NCBI GenBank assembly: GCA_949740535.1
Contig: CATJHO010000100.1
Location: 1-64,000 of the forward strand
Direction: 5' to 3'
DNA: 64,000 nt
Source: an uncultured Lachnospiraceae bacterium
GTDB lineage: Bacteria; Bacillota; Clostridia; Lachnospirales; Lachnospiraceae
Part shown: piece by piece, positions 26,500 to 35,786 of the stretch
Numbering within the stretch: the stretch's first letter is position 1
Layout of the letters: the number at the start of each line of letters is the position of its first letter
Made by a program: the position numbers and the translations under genes
Notes under the pieces: model-generated
What the model saw: only the letters and a program-made list of their open reading frames with translations
Told to the model about the DNA's origin: nothing
The model's database searches: none

Positions 26500-26650
26500 G
26501 TTGTGTTACAGATTCTGATTCTATATTTCTTTGCAAAAGAGTGCATCTATTTCTTATTTCCCATTTTATTCTGATAAAATCCCCTGCTTTTACACATACT
26601 AAAAAAGCAGACAACCGCCTGTAAGAACAGGCTCAGACAGGAGGAATTTT

Positions 26651-26869
26651 ATGTGTCATCAAACTAACAAACACTCTGCCATGGAACTGCCGCCGTCCTG
26701 CAAGGCCGCTGCCGATCGCATGGAACAGGCTCTGCGGGCGGAAGACAATGATTCCTATGTAACCGCTGAGCTTTCAAGCTCTGCGGTGCAGTCACTTACC
26801 GGCGCCGAGCAGAAACTTTCCAGGGAACTTGGCCGGAAGATTGTTCTTGTGGCCTATGAATCCAGGTAA
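26651..26869 (+). CDS. small protein upstream of rubrerythrin
   Basis: 72 residues with AGGAGG at proper spacing before the ATG. Mixed helical composition, no signal peptide, no membrane segment; Cys at 2 and 17. Not recognised. Separated by 25 bp from rubrerythrin and therefore likely cotranscribed, which hints at a role in oxygen or redox stress, but nothing in the sequence proves that. Confidence 0.7.
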   Translation: MCHQTNKHSAMELPPSCKAAADRMEQALRAEDNDSYVTAELSSSAVQSLTGAEQKLSRELGRKIVLVAYESR

Positions 26870-26894
26870 ACCACCCAAGAAAGGAGTACCATCT

Positions 26895-27503
26895 ATGTCC
26901 ATTGATTTTCAACACAGCGAAACCAGAGAAAACCTGATGCGGGCTTTTGCCGGAGAAAGCCAGGCCCGGAACCGCTACACCTTTGCGGCAGAGGAGGCAA
27001 AACGTCAGAAGCTTCCCGTCATTGAAAAGCTTTTTACGTTTACAGCCAACCAGGAAAAGGAACATGCTGAAATTTTCTACAACCACTTAAAACCTCTGGC
27101 GGGAACCACCATTGAGATTGACGGCGGCTATCCCATTGATCTCTATCCCACCATGGCAGAGCTTCTGCGGGCCGCCCAGCACAATGAGTATGAAGAGAAC
27201 GATCCTATTTACAAAACCTTCGGGGATAAGGCAAAAGAAGAAGGCTTCCCGGCCATAGCCTCTTCCTTCTACGGAATTGCATCCATCGAGAAGATTCATG
27301 GCGATCGCTTTGGCGGTTTCGCCCAGCTGCTGGAAAATAATGAATTGTTCTCTTCCGGCGGGCAGGAGGCCTGGATCTGTTTAAACTGCGGCCATATCCA
27401 TATGGGTCCCATGGCTCCGTCTGTCTGTCCCATCTGCCACAAAGAACAGGGCTTCTATCTGCGGCTTTCCATGATGCCCGTTACGCTCCAGGGAGCTTCC
27501 TAG
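26895..27503 (+). CDS. rbr: rubrerythrin
   Basis: 202 residues. Non-haem iron peroxidase that protects anaerobes from hydrogen peroxide. Ferritin-like domain with diiron ligands in AGESQARNRY (about 19), ANQEKEHAE (about 53) and IASIEKIHGDRF (about 130), then a rubredoxin domain CLNCG...CPICHK (about 162-182). Start at MSIDFQHSE after AAAGGAG; a longer frame has no ribosome binding site. Second gene of a rightward pair. Confidence 0.95.
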   Translation: MSIDFQHSETRENLMRAFAGESQARNRYTFAAEEAKRQKLPVIEKLFTFTANQEKEHAEIFYNHLKPLAGTTIEIDGGYPIDLYPTMAELLRAAQHNEYEENDPIYKTFGDKAKEEGFPAIASSFYGIASIEKIHGDRFGGFAQLLENNELFSSGGQEAWICLNCGHIHMGPMAPSVCPICHKEQGFYLRLSMMPVTLQGAS

Positions 27504-27592
27504 TATCGCGTCGGCAGGTAATTGGTTCTGTTATTTTCCAAATACTGTTAAAGCATAAACTGCTTTTGACGGCACGCTTATAAGAGATAAGC

Positions 27593-27621
27593 TTGAAATA
27601 TTCTTATAATCCTCCTATAAT
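27593..27621 (+). promoter_or_regulatory. sigma-A promoter of the LUD gene
   Basis: TTGAAA at 27593-27598, 17-base spacer, TATAAT at 27616-27621, 50 bases before the start codon. Confidence 0.8.
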
Positions 27622-27666
27622 GAAAACAAATCAGTTTACGATTCTGAATTCATTATAAGGAGGATT
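27608..27666 (+). promoter_or_regulatory. inverted repeat linking -10 region and ribosome binding site
   Basis: AATCCTCCTATAATG (27608-27622) is almost the exact reverse complement of CATTATAAGGAGGATT (27651-27666), with one extra base. The left arm overlaps the -10 box; the right arm contains the AAGGAGG ribosome binding site. It could be a repressor operator or a chance effect of AT-rich sequence. Confidence 0.45.
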
Positions 27667-27670
27667 TTCT

Positions 27671-28306
27671 ATGACACCCAGAAAGCAGTTTTATGAAAAT
27701 ACGGCTAAAACCATTATCGCCAGCCTGGAAAAGCGCCAGATGAAAGGCTGGTACTGTGAGGATTCCGCCGCTGCTGTAAAGAAGGTTCTGGAGCTGATTC
27801 CAAAGCATGCTTCTGTCACCTGGGGCGGAACTATGACCATGGAAGAATGCGGCGTAATGGATGCCCTAAAAGAGGGCGGCTATACCCTTATTGACCGTTT
27901 CTCCGCAAAAATGCCTGAGGAAAAGAAGGCTCTTTATGCCAAAGCAGTCTGCGCCGATTATTTCTTTATGAGTACTAACGCCATCACCCTGGACGGAGAG
28001 CTGATCAATGTGGACGGCGCCGGAAACCGGGCGGCCTGCCTCTGCTTCGGTCCGGATCATGTGATTGTGCTGGCCGGGATGAATAAGGTAGTGGCTTCTG
28101 TGGAAGAAGGGCATGACCGCGCCCGGAATACTGCTGCGCCTATGAATACCTTGAGACTGAACAAAAAAACTCCCTGTTCGGTGACAGGCAGATGCTCCGA
28201 CTGCCAGTCGCCGGACTGTATCTGCAGCCAGATTGTAGTGACACGGCGGTCTCATGTGCCTGGGCGGATTCAGGTGATTTTGATCGGAGAAGAGCTGGGA
28301 TACTAA
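27671..28306 (+). CDS. LUD-domain protein (LutC/YkgG family)
   Basis: 211 residues. Resembles LutC, a subunit of the LutABC lactate oxidation complex, also found alone in anaerobes. Motifs seen: SVTWGGTMTMEECG near 47-60, FFMSTNAITLDGELINVDGAGNR (split across 98-120) and a Cys-rich C-terminal stretch CSVTGRCSDCQSPDCICS near 173-190 that could bind an iron-sulfur cluster or zinc. No lutA or lutB is nearby. Own promoter; ATG after AAGGAGG. Confidence 0.88.
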   Translation: MTPRKQFYENTAKTIIASLEKRQMKGWYCEDSAAAVKKVLELIPKHASVTWGGTMTMEECGVMDALKEGGYTLIDRFSAKMPEEKKALYAKAVCADYFFMSTNAITLDGELINVDGAGNRAACLCFGPDHVIVLAGMNKVVASVEEGHDRARNTAAPMNTLRLNKKTPCSVTGRCSDCQSPDCICSQIVVTRRSHVPGRIQVILIGEELGY

Positions 28307-28371
28307 AATTCCTCTCCCAACAGCTGCCGATCGTTCCCTTTCTCAATCCTATATATCTTTGTTAAGTGAAC

Positions 28372-28420
28372 ATACCCTCAGTGGACAAGAGCATACACGC
28401 CTCTTGTCCACTGAGGGTAT
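28372..28420. repeat. perfect 20-bp palindrome between convergent genes
   Basis: Arms 28372-28391 and 28401-28420 are exact reverse complements (ATACCCTCAGTGGACAAGAG) around a 9-base loop. It separates the LUD gene stop from the amidase stop but has no T-run on either strand. Related motifs occur at 22876, 33866 and 47293. Confidence 0.7.
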
Positions 28421-28427
28421 GGGGATC

Positions 28428-29717
28428 TTATCCCTCTTCCACCGCAGTCCGCAGTTCATAATTATTATACACACGGAAAACCAGCTGCTCCGTTCCCGTC
28501 AAGCTCAATGGGAACTGGGTAACGTCTTCTCCTGCCCACAGCTTCAGCGGGCTGTAGGTCTGGCCGCCGTCCAGACTGTAATCATAATACATAACCCGGC
28601 TTTCCCGGTCTACACCGTGAAGTGTAATGAGGTAACGTCCGTCCCTCTGAAGCTCTTTTTGATACCATACTTCCTCCGGGGGCGTCGTATCCGGACGCAC
28701 TACAGCTGTGGGAATCTGCTCATTCCGTACCGGAAGCCCAGCCTGGATGACGCCTTTCTCCAGGCCGAAATAGGCCGCCAGTCCGGCGGCATCTCTGCGT
28801 CCTAAAGCCTGCCTGGCTTCCGGCGAGCTCATTCGTGACCAGTCGCTGTCCTCATCCATATAGCCATGCTCTACGATAAGAGCCGGTATTCCCAGAGCCT
28901 TACATTCCCGAATGATTCCATAGTAATCCGCTCCCTTGCTCCCCAGCCTGGTTTTGACACCTTTGGAGACAAAGCCGTAATCCGTCAGTTCCTCTAAGAT
29001 GCTGTTTCCCACTCCTGCGCCCAGGGCATGAAACCGTTCAAAGGCTGACACAAAAACCTCCGATCCATAGAAATTATGCTCCAGAGAAGCATTGAGATGA
29101 AGGCTTACCAGAAGATCGGCCCCCACAGACTCCGCATAAGCGGCCCGCTCCTTCAACGTCAGGGCCTGATCGCTGTTCCTGGTCAGAAAAACCTCCACAT
29201 TTCCATACTCGGAAAGCTCTTCCCCCATAGCCCTGGCAATCTCCAGGGTCAGATACTTTTCATAGGTATCCCGGTAAATGGCTCCCAGCTCCTGCTCGTC
29301 CGTAAGTCCCGGACCGCCATGGCCCGGATCCAGTACAATACGAAGCTTGGGAGCATTCCTGAGATCGGCAGGATTTTCTGTATCTGAAAGCTCCGATGAT
29401 TCCGATGACGCTTCTGGTTCCCGTGTGTCTCCCGGATCCTCCTCTGCCTTCTGCTGTCCGGACTGCTCTTTCTCTGCTGCTGCCAGTTTCCTTTCCTGAT
29501 CCAGTGCTGCCTCCACACATGCATCCCAGATTTGTTCTGACTGCGCGAAAATAACAGGTCCGGTTATGGTTCCAGACCTGTCTTTTGTATTGATTCCAAT
29601 CCATATTATAGCTGCCGTTCCCACACTTATACCAGATACCAGCAGGAACAGCAGTCCTGTCAGGAAGATCCTTCCCGCTCTCTTACGTCTTCTTCGTCCC
29701 CGCATATTTTTATTCAT
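28428..29717 (-). CDS. N-acetylmuramoyl-L-alanine amidase (Amidase_3)
   Basis: 429 residues. Basic start and one membrane/signal helix (about 16-42), a Glu/Ser-rich linker (about 75-120), then an Amidase_3 domain: VLDPGHGG with the first zinc His near 133, Glu in TYEKYLTLE near 153, SLHLNAS with zinc His near 204, and IVEHGYM with catalytic Glu near 277. A C-terminal beta domain follows. Cleaves the stem peptide from muramic acid in the wall. Its start overlaps the permease stop by 8 bp (ATGAATAA), so it is coupled to the ABC operon. Confidence 0.92.
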   Translation of the reverse strand: MNKNMRGRRRRKRAGRIFLTGLLFLLVSGISVGTAAIIWIGINTKDRSGTITGPVIFAQSEQIWDACVEAALDQERKLAAAEKEQSGQQKAEEDPGDTREPEASSESSELSDTENPADLRNAPKLRIVLDPGHGGPGLTDEQELGAIYRDTYEKYLTLEIARAMGEELSEYGNVEVFLTRNSDQALTLKERAAYAESVGADLLVSLHLNASLEHNFYGSEVFVSAFERFHALGAGVGNSILEELTDYGFVSKGVKTRLGSKGADYYGIIRECKALGIPALIVEHGYMDEDSDWSRMSSPEARQALGRRDAAGLAAYFGLEKGVIQAGLPVRNEQIPTAVVRPDTTPPEEVWYQKELQRDGRYLITLHGVDRESRVMYYDYSLDGGQTYSPLKLWAGEDVTQFPLSLTGTEQLVFRVYNNYELRTAVEEG

Positions 29718-31125
29718 TCCGTATCGCTGCCAGCGGGCTTAAGCGCATGGCGCGCAAGGCCGGAAACAGACCTGCAGCCATCCCCATTACCACCGCAAAT
29801 ACCATAGCCAGAAGCACCAGCGCAATCGGTATATAGGAAATGCCTGACTCATAGGTGGCTTTTGTGACAAAATTAATGATTGCTGAAATTCCATAACTGA
29901 GCATCAACCCCACGGTTCCGCCAATCAGACCGATAAATCCTGCTTCTGCCAGGAACATATTCCGAATGGCAGACATATCGCAGCCCAGCACTTTCATAAC
30001 GCCGATCTCTTTGGTCCGCTCATAGATGGACATCATCATCGTATTGGCAATGCCGATGGCCGCCACAAAAAGGGACACCGCGCCAATGCCGCCCAGGGCC
30101 ATCTGAATGGAACGGGACTGCTCCTGCACCTGATTCATCCATTCTACATTGCTCTCTGCCTGAAAGCCCATAGCCCGGATCTGATCCTGCACATCGATTA
30201 CATAGTCCATATCGTCCACACGAATGTACGCCTGATTATAATAAATCTCTTTATAAGGTTTGCCTGACTTATTGGCAGGCTGTCCCGGAATCACCTTACC
30301 CTTAAACACTTTCTTCAGCTGAGCCTTCAATGCTTCCACATCACAGAGAATACTGTTGGCATTCTCTCCCCAGGCCTCCGGGCTTCCGGCCATCAAACCG
30401 CAGGCAGGCACCATATACTTCTTAGGGGCTGGTATGGGGGTTCCATTTTCATCCGTTCCGCCATACTGAGAATTATAGTAGGCATCCGTGTCAAAAATAA
30501 CAAACATCGGCGTATTCATCAAATCCACATCCGCCAGCTGGTTATTCTCCGGATGCTCGTAATCATAGTTCTCATAGTAGGGATTCTGGCCTGTCTTGGA
30601 ATTGTAGAAATCCGTAATCACCGTATTTCCATAGAAGAACTGCAGTTCTCCTCCTTCTTCCGGCAGACTTCCCTCCTTCACTTCAATATCCATCTTTTCC
30701 AGCGCTTCCCGGCTCATTCCCCGGATACTGGCGCTGCATTCCCACACGCCCTGCCGCAGAAGCACCCAGGTGCTCAGCACTGGAGACGCTGTCTCTACAT
30801 GTTCTATATGCTTAAACTGCTCTATGGCTGCATCGTCGATCCGCACCGGCTCCTGGCTCTCACCTTCGCTGCTGCCATCCACGGAAACCGCCACGCCTCC
30901 GCCATAATAGCTGTAGCCGCCCTCATTGGCATAAACGGTAACCGTCGTCAGGCCGCCGTACTGTTCAATCTGCTCCATACTGACTTTGTTAAGGCCCAGG
31001 CCCAGAGAAATCATTACGACAATGGAGGCGGTTCCAATCACCACGCCCAGAACAGTCAGGATCGTTCGAAGCTTCCGGCGCCACAGACTGCTGAGGCTCA
31101 TTTTGAATAGATCCTGTACACTCAT
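29710..31125 (-). CDS. ABC transporter permease, MacB/FtsX type
   Basis: 471 residues. N-terminal helix in LRTILTVLGVVIGTASIVVM (about 19-40), a large extracellular domain (about 50-345) rich in Tyr/Gly/Asn, then three helices with the FtsX signature ANTMMMSIYERTKEIGVMK near 362-380. This four-helix topology belongs to type VII ABC systems, which transmit force to extracytoplasmic partners rather than import substrates. Starts 3 bp after the CARDB-like gene and overlaps the amidase. Confidence 0.92.
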   Translation of the reverse strand: MSVQDLFKMSLSSLWRRKLRTILTVLGVVIGTASIVVMISLGLGLNKVSMEQIEQYGGLTTVTVYANEGGYSYYGGGVAVSVDGSSEGESQEPVRIDDAAIEQFKHIEHVETASPVLSTWVLLRQGVWECSASIRGMSREALEKMDIEVKEGSLPEEGGELQFFYGNTVITDFYNSKTGQNPYYENYDYEHPENNQLADVDLMNTPMFVIFDTDAYYNSQYGGTDENGTPIPAPKKYMVPACGLMAGSPEAWGENANSILCDVEALKAQLKKVFKGKVIPGQPANKSGKPYKEIYYNQAYIRVDDMDYVIDVQDQIRAMGFQAESNVEWMNQVQEQSRSIQMALGGIGAVSLFVAAIGIANTMMMSIYERTKEIGVMKVLGCDMSAIRNMFLAEAGFIGLIGGTVGLMLSYGISAIINFVTKATYESGISYIPIALVLLAMVFAVVMGMAAGLFPALRAMRLSPLAAIRNE

Positions 31126-31128
31126 ACG

Positions 31129-32886
31129 CTATTCCTCTTCACTCTCTGATCCTTCCACTTCTTCTGACACCGCATCATCCGTCTTTTCTTCCAGATCCAG
31201 GGTGTTCACTTCCTCAAAATCATCTTCCAGCTCCAGTAACTCCTGTGCTTTCTTTTTCTTCTTTTTGCGGATTATCACAAATACTGTCACAGCGATAAGG
31301 ATTACAACGATCAGAGGCACGACTACCCACCAGATTTTAAAACCGCCCTGCTGATCCATCATGTCCTCACCGTACATGCCGTCCATTTCCATATCATCCG
31401 GAAAATACATTTCATTGACAAAGAGGGTCATTTCTTTTTCAATCGTCGTCGCTTCTCCGGCCTCATCCTCGAAGGTTATCTGAATCTTTACAATCCCGTC
31501 GTCCATGGTGGCCGCAGCGCCTGACAGATAGGCATCCACGTTGGCTGTGGCGCCCGGATCAATATTTCCCAGATATGTATCGCCTCCGGTGACAGAGTCA
31601 GATATAAATTTCACGCTGGTATTGAAGAGCTTTGTCTTGCCGATATTATAAACACTGAACATAACATTGGCTTCATTTCCCACTTCAATGCTATCTGGCA
31701 TCACTTCAATGCTGCTGATATCCACACGGGCCTCCTGACGGACCGGAATGGACACGCTGGCTGTATTCTCATAGGCATTGACATTCTCATCCTCGTAGTT
31801 CATCTTCACATTTACTACGTAGGGCTTCTGCGACAAATCCGACCGTGCTTCCATCTCCATGGAAATATCCTTAGAGCCTCCTGCGGGAATCCGATCCACG
31901 AAAATCGTACTGGATCCGGCTGTCGGCAGAAATGCTGCCGCCACATAGGTGGTGTCCGTACTCTCACTGGCTGCCTGAATATCAAACAGCATATTCTGAA
32001 CCGCTGTTGCCTTGGAAGTGTTCTGCATATGCAGGGTCAGCGTAAAGGTCTCTCCAGCCTGCACCACTTCCGGAGAAGTGGTAAATCCGGTGACAATCAC
32101 ACGGGGAGTGGAAGCCGTTCCATCCGAAGACACGCCGGTGGTTCCCTTTACATTCACATAAGTGGTCAGGGTTACGGTCGTCAGTGATTTATCATCATTC
32201 TCATAAGTAACATCAAAGGAAATTGGCATGTACCCGCCGGGGGCATCCTTTCGGGTCCGCAGAACCCAGGTCAGCTCTCTGCGGCGCTCCATATCGTCTC
32301 CGCCCTCGTCGGTGCCGGGAAGACGGTCAATGGTTTGTGTATAGTTGGACGTCTCGATCTCAAAGGGCCACTTGGCCGGATCCTCGCTGATCTGAGGCGT
32401 TACAACGGCATTCTTTACACGCCTGCGGCCCATGTTCACCACCGGAAGCACCACGCTTACCTGCTGGCCGCCATTGGCCACGGGAGTTACCCAGTTGCCG
32501 CCTACCATAATGTTGCTGTTGCTGGTGGTGGGTTCAGGGTCGGGTTCTGAGTCGGAAGGGATGTAGGAATCAATGTTGGCTTTGCCCGCAGCTAACTGGT
32601 TGCTGACGCCTTCTAAGGTTCTGCAGGCTTCAATTTTTGTTTTTGCTGCATTCCTTGCATTTTGAGCTGCTGCCCGCTTGTCTTCCGGTATGGAAGGTGC
32701 TTTAAAATCATAGTAATCATCCAATTCTTTTTTAGCATTCTCCTTAACTGCATCTAAATCAGCATTGGAATCTGTCGCCGCCACTTCTCTCATCGTCGGC
32801 TGCGGTACTACCATTGCCGCCGGCACCGCCAGTATCCCGCACACCGCAAGTATCAGCGCTCTCTTTATCAGTCCCATTCTTTTCAT
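31129..32886 (-). CDS. membrane-anchored CARDB/COG1361-like extracellular protein
   Basis: 585 residues. Signal peptide (about 1-35), a helical segment with basic residues to about 110, then tandem Ig-like/CARDB domains (VVLPVVNMGRRRVKNAVV; EVVQAGETFTLTLHMQNTSKATAV; SIEVGNEANVMFSVYNIGKTKL), a Met/Asp-rich stretch (about 500-515), one C-terminal helix (about 520-542) and an acidic cytoplasmic tail after a poly-Lys stop. Overlaps the ATPase gene by 4 bp. Probably the extracellular adaptor of the ABC system, in the position of a MacA/EnvC-like partner; no sequence identity to those is claimed. Confidence 0.87.
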   Translation of the reverse strand: MKRMGLIKRALILAVCGILAVPAAMVVPQPTMREVAATDSNADLDAVKENAKKELDDYYDFKAPSIPEDKRAAAQNARNAAKTKIEACRTLEGVSNQLAAGKANIDSYIPSDSEPDPEPTTSNSNIMVGGNWVTPVANGGQQVSVVLPVVNMGRRRVKNAVVTPQISEDPAKWPFEIETSNYTQTIDRLPGTDEGGDDMERRRELTWVLRTRKDAPGGYMPISFDVTYENDDKSLTTVTLTTYVNVKGTTGVSSDGTASTPRVIVTGFTTSPEVVQAGETFTLTLHMQNTSKATAVQNMLFDIQAASESTDTTYVAAAFLPTAGSSTIFVDRIPAGGSKDISMEMEARSDLSQKPYVVNVKMNYEDENVNAYENTASVSIPVRQEARVDISSIEVMPDSIEVGNEANVMFSVYNIGKTKLFNTSVKFISDSVTGGDTYLGNIDPGATANVDAYLSGAAATMDDGIVKIQITFEDEAGEATTIEKEMTLFVNEMYFPDDMEMDGMYGEDMMDQQGGFKIWWVVVPLIVVILIAVTVFVIIRKKKKKKAQELLELEDDFEEVNTLDLEEKTDDAVSEEVEGSESEEE

Positions 32887-33608
32887 GACTCTTTTACCTC
32901 CCCGTTTTTCCGGTTGTCCTCTATTTTCACAATTTTTCCGTCTATAATATGAAAGATCCGGTCTGCGAAGCTGGCCAGATGATTATCATGCGTTACCATA
33001 ACCAGGGTCTGATTCTGCTCCCGCACAATTTTGCGCATCAGCTCCATCACCTCAGCGGAAGTGTTGGAATCCAGATTGCCTGTAGGCTCATCTGCAAAAA
33101 TAATCTCCGGGTCTACCACCAGCGCGCGGGCCACGCCTACACGCTGCTGCTGGCCGCCGGACATCTCATTGGGCCTGTGGGTCTTATGCTTGGGAAGTCC
33201 CACCAAATCCAGCATTTTATCTGCTTTTTCCATCCGCAGCTTCTTGGACACTCCCCGGAACGTAAGCGGCAGAGCCACATTTTCCTTGGCATTCATCGTC
33301 CCCAGAAGATTAAAGGACTGAAAGATAAATCCTACATGCTCCCTGCGAAACCGCACCAGCTGGTTTTCGTTCATCCGCTCCAGATGCTCGCCGCCTATAA
33401 TTACCTCGCCCTTGGTAGGCTTCTCCAGTCCTGCCAGCATGTTCAGCATGGTAGATTTGCCGGAGCCGGAAGTCCCCACTATAGAGCAGAACTCTCCTTT
33501 GTAAATGTTCAGATTCACACCGTTTAAGGCTCTCACCTTGTTCTGCCCCACCCGGTAGATTTTATACAGATTCTTCACCTGAATCACAGGCTGTTTTTCC
33601 TGTGCCAT
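32883..33608 (-). CDS. ABC transporter ATP-binding protein, MacB/LolD type
   Basis: 241 residues. Walker A GTSGSGKST near 38-46, Q-loop FIFQSFNLL, signature MSGGQQQRV near 144-152, Walker B IIFADEPTGNLD near 164-175, H-loop VTHD. Start at MAQEKQPVIQ after AGGGGA; an in-frame ATG 36 bp upstream is less likely. First gene of the four-gene ABC/amidase operon; stop overlaps the next start. Confidence 0.94.
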   Translation of the reverse strand: MAQEKQPVIQVKNLYKIYRVGQNKVRALNGVNLNIYKGEFCSIVGTSGSGKSTMLNMLAGLEKPTKGEVIIGGEHLERMNENQLVRFRREHVGFIFQSFNLLGTMNAKENVALPLTFRGVSKKLRMEKADKMLDLVGLPKHKTHRPNEMSGGQQQRVGVARALVVDPEIIFADEPTGNLDSNTSAEVMELMRKIVREQNQTLVMVTHDNHLASFADRIFHIIDGKIVKIEDNRKNGEVKES

Positions 33609-33748
33609 ATCATTCCCCTTTTGATTCCAAGTATTACAGCCCATAAAACAGGCAAATATACCATATCCAGCATAACATGATATTAGTATAACACAAGCAT
33701 TTTTAAAATACTATTTAAGAATTCCTTAAAAATTTTACCACCTGTCTG

Positions 33749-33790
33749 ACCCTCAGGGAACAGGGAAACACACTTGTCCTCTGAGAGGAA
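33749..33790. repeat. degenerate palindrome of the CCCTCAG..CTTGTCC family
   Basis: CCCTCAGGGAACAGG and CTTGTCCTCTGAGAGG face each other around about 8 bases, resembling an eroded copy of the palindrome at 28372. Confidence 0.4.
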
Positions 33791-33865
33791 TCATCCCAAA
33801 TAAAAAAATATTCTATAATATAATTTAAAATATCATACCAAAGCATCATTTATGCATCAGAGATA

Positions 33866-33893
33866 ATACCTTCAGTTGACAAGGGCATACACG
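33866..33893. repeat. left arm copy of the 28372 palindrome
   Basis: 25 of 28 bases match the left arm plus loop of the palindrome at 28372, loop sequence CATACACG included. The right arm is replaced, leaving only GGAAGGTA. Confidence 0.6.
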
Positions 33894-34036
33894 GTCAGGC
33901 GGAAGGTACTGGTCATTTATGTTTATATCAAAACAAATGGATCCGGCAGATATTCAGCTCCACCGAATCCACATATATTTCCTTTCCATATCCGTGTACA
34001 AAAAACCACACGCCGAGTACTATTGAAAATTAACAA

Positions 34037-35278
34037 TCACATATCCAACGGATATTTCTCGGTCAGGCTCTTAACCAGCGCCTTTGCTTTCTCAGTAGCT
34101 GCTTCTCCCTCTTTAATCATCACAGCCACAGCCTCCGCCACCGTCTCCATGTCTGCTTCCTTAAGTCCCCGTGCTGTCACTGCCGGTGTGCCGATCCGCA
34201 CGCCGCTGGTGACAAAGGCTGACTTGGGATCGTTGGGAATGGTATTCTTGTTGGCCGTAATATTGGCTGCATCCAGAAGGTGCTCCACTTCCTTTCCGGT
34301 CAGATCAAAGGGCGTCAGATCTACCAGCATCAGATGATTGTCCGTTCCGCCGGACACAATCTTGATCCCCCGATCCATCAGTCCCTTGCAGAGCGCCTGG
34401 GCATTCTTCACGATCTGATTCTGATACTCCTTGTACTCCGGAGTCAATGCCTCCGCAAAGCAGACAGCCTTGGCCGCAATCACATGCATCAGCGGGCCGC
34501 CCTGGATTCCCGGAAATACCGCCTTGTTAAAGTTGAACTTCTTGGCTGTCTCGGCATCGGACATAATCATACCGCCTCTGGGACCCCGAAGAGTCTTATG
34601 AGTGGTGGTGGTGGTCACATGGGCATAAGGAATGGGGCTGGGATGAAGGCCTGCAGCAACAAGACCTGCAATATGGGCAATATCCACCATCAGGTAAGCT
34701 CCCGCTTCATCGGCAATCTCCCGGAACCGCTTGAAATCAATGGTTCTGGCGTAAGCGCTGGCTCCCGCAATGATCAGTTTCGGCCTGCACTCCAGCGCCA
34801 GACGGCGGATCTCCTCGTAATCCAGCACACCGTCGTCATTCACCCCATAGGGTACTACATGAAAATATTTTCCGGAAAAATTAGCAGGACTTCCATGTGT
34901 CAGATGCCCGCCGTGGGCCAGGTTCTGTCCCATAATGGTATCCCCCGGCTCCAGCATAGCGAACTCCACCGCCATATTGGCCTGCGCGCCGGAATGGGGC
35001 TGAACATTCACATACTCACAGCCAAAGATTTTCTTGGCCCGTTCAATGGCCAGATCTTCCACCATATCCACACATTCGCAGCCGCCATAATAACGTTTTC
35101 CGGAATAGCCTTCCGCGTATTTATTCGTCAAAGGGCTTCCCATAGCTGCCATTACTGCCTTGGATACCCAGTTTTCCGATGCAATCAATTCAATGTGGCT
35201 GTTCTGGCGCTCCATCTCTGCCTGAATCGCAGCCGCTGTCTGGCTGTCCACTGCCTTCACTTCTTCAAATGAATACAT
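34037..35278 (-). CDS. glyA: serine hydroxymethyltransferase
   Basis: 413 residues. PLP enzyme that makes glycine and methylenetetrahydrofolate from serine. [11 protein letters not shown] near 29-39, [15 protein letters not shown] near 54-68, [13 protein letters not shown] near 196, and [14 protein letters not shown] with the PLP lysine near 225. ATG after AGGAGG-like sequence. Single-gene unit, with its own upstream region shared divergently with the DUF1294 gene. Confidence 0.97.
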   Translation of the reverse strand: MYSFEEVKAVDSQTAAAIQAEMERQNSHIELIASENWVSKAVMAAMGSPLTNKYAEGYSGKRYYGGCECVDMVEDLAIERAKKIFGCEYVNVQPHSGAQANMAVEFAMLEPGDTIMGQNLAHGGHLTHGSPANFSGKYFHVVPYGVNDDGVLDYEEIRRLALECRPKLIIAGASAYARTIDFKRFREIADEAGAYLMVDIAHIAGLVAAGLHPSPIPYAHVTTTTTHKTLRGPRGGMIMSDAETAKKFNFNKAVFPGIQGGPLMHVIAAKAVCFAEALTPEYKEYQNQIVKNAQALCKGLMDRGIKIVSGGTDNHLMLVDLTPFDLTGKEVEHLLDAANITANKNTIPNDPKSAFVTSGVRIGTPAVTARGLKEADMETVAEAVAVMIKEGEAATEKAKALVKSLTEKYPLDM

Positions 35279-35510
35279 GTATCTTCCTCCTCATTCTTTC
35301 CTGTATTGTTTTCTTACTCTCTCTATTTGTCTTTCCGTGACATACATTTGTCTTTCAAACACATGCTCCATTATATGCGAGCTTATGAGAAAAAGCAAGT
35401 ATTTTTTTCACCATTCTCTGATCCTCTGTGCTATACTGTAAGCAGCTGTTTTCCAAATGCACACTGCAGACAGGAAATCCATAATTCTACAAAACCGCCA
35501 GGAGGCATTT

Positions 35511-35786
35511 ATGAAAATTTCTACTACCCTTTTTTATTACCTGATCTTCACCAATCTTCTGGGTTTTCTCCTTATGGGCCGGGATAAGCAGCGGGCAAAA
35601 GCCCGCAAATGGCGGATTCCCGAAAGAACACTGTTTTTCACTGCCCTTGCGGGCGGAAGCATCGGCTCGATTCTGGGAATGCAGATCTTCCGTCATAAAA
35701 CAAGGCATACGTCCTTTGTTGTCGGTATGCCTTGTATTTTGACTGTCCAGATTCTTCTTGGAATTTATCTTTATTATATTTATTAG
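35511..35786 (+). CDS. DUF1294 membrane protein
   Basis: 91 residues. Two to three helices; the DUF1294 pattern is clear: GRDKQRAKARKWRIPERTLF near 23-42, GGSIGSILGMQIFRHKTRH near 48-66. Function of the family is unknown. Start at MKISTT after AGGAGG. Its last 4 bp overlap the end of the convergent aspS. Confidence 0.87.
   Translation: MKISTTLFYYLIFTNLLGFLLMGRDKQRAKARKWRIPERTLFFTALAGGSIGSILGMQIFRHKTRHTSFVVGMPCILTVQILLGIYLYYIY

Larger units (their letters stand above)
33609..34036. other. AT-rich gap between glyA end and ABC operon start
   Basis: No gene. The left part is AT-rich and probably holds the leftward promoter of the ABC operon (TATACT and TATGCT boxes near 33670-33690, no strong -35). 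Two related palindromic motifs lie at 33749 and 33866. The rightmost 140 bases show nothing I recognise. Confidence 0.55.
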
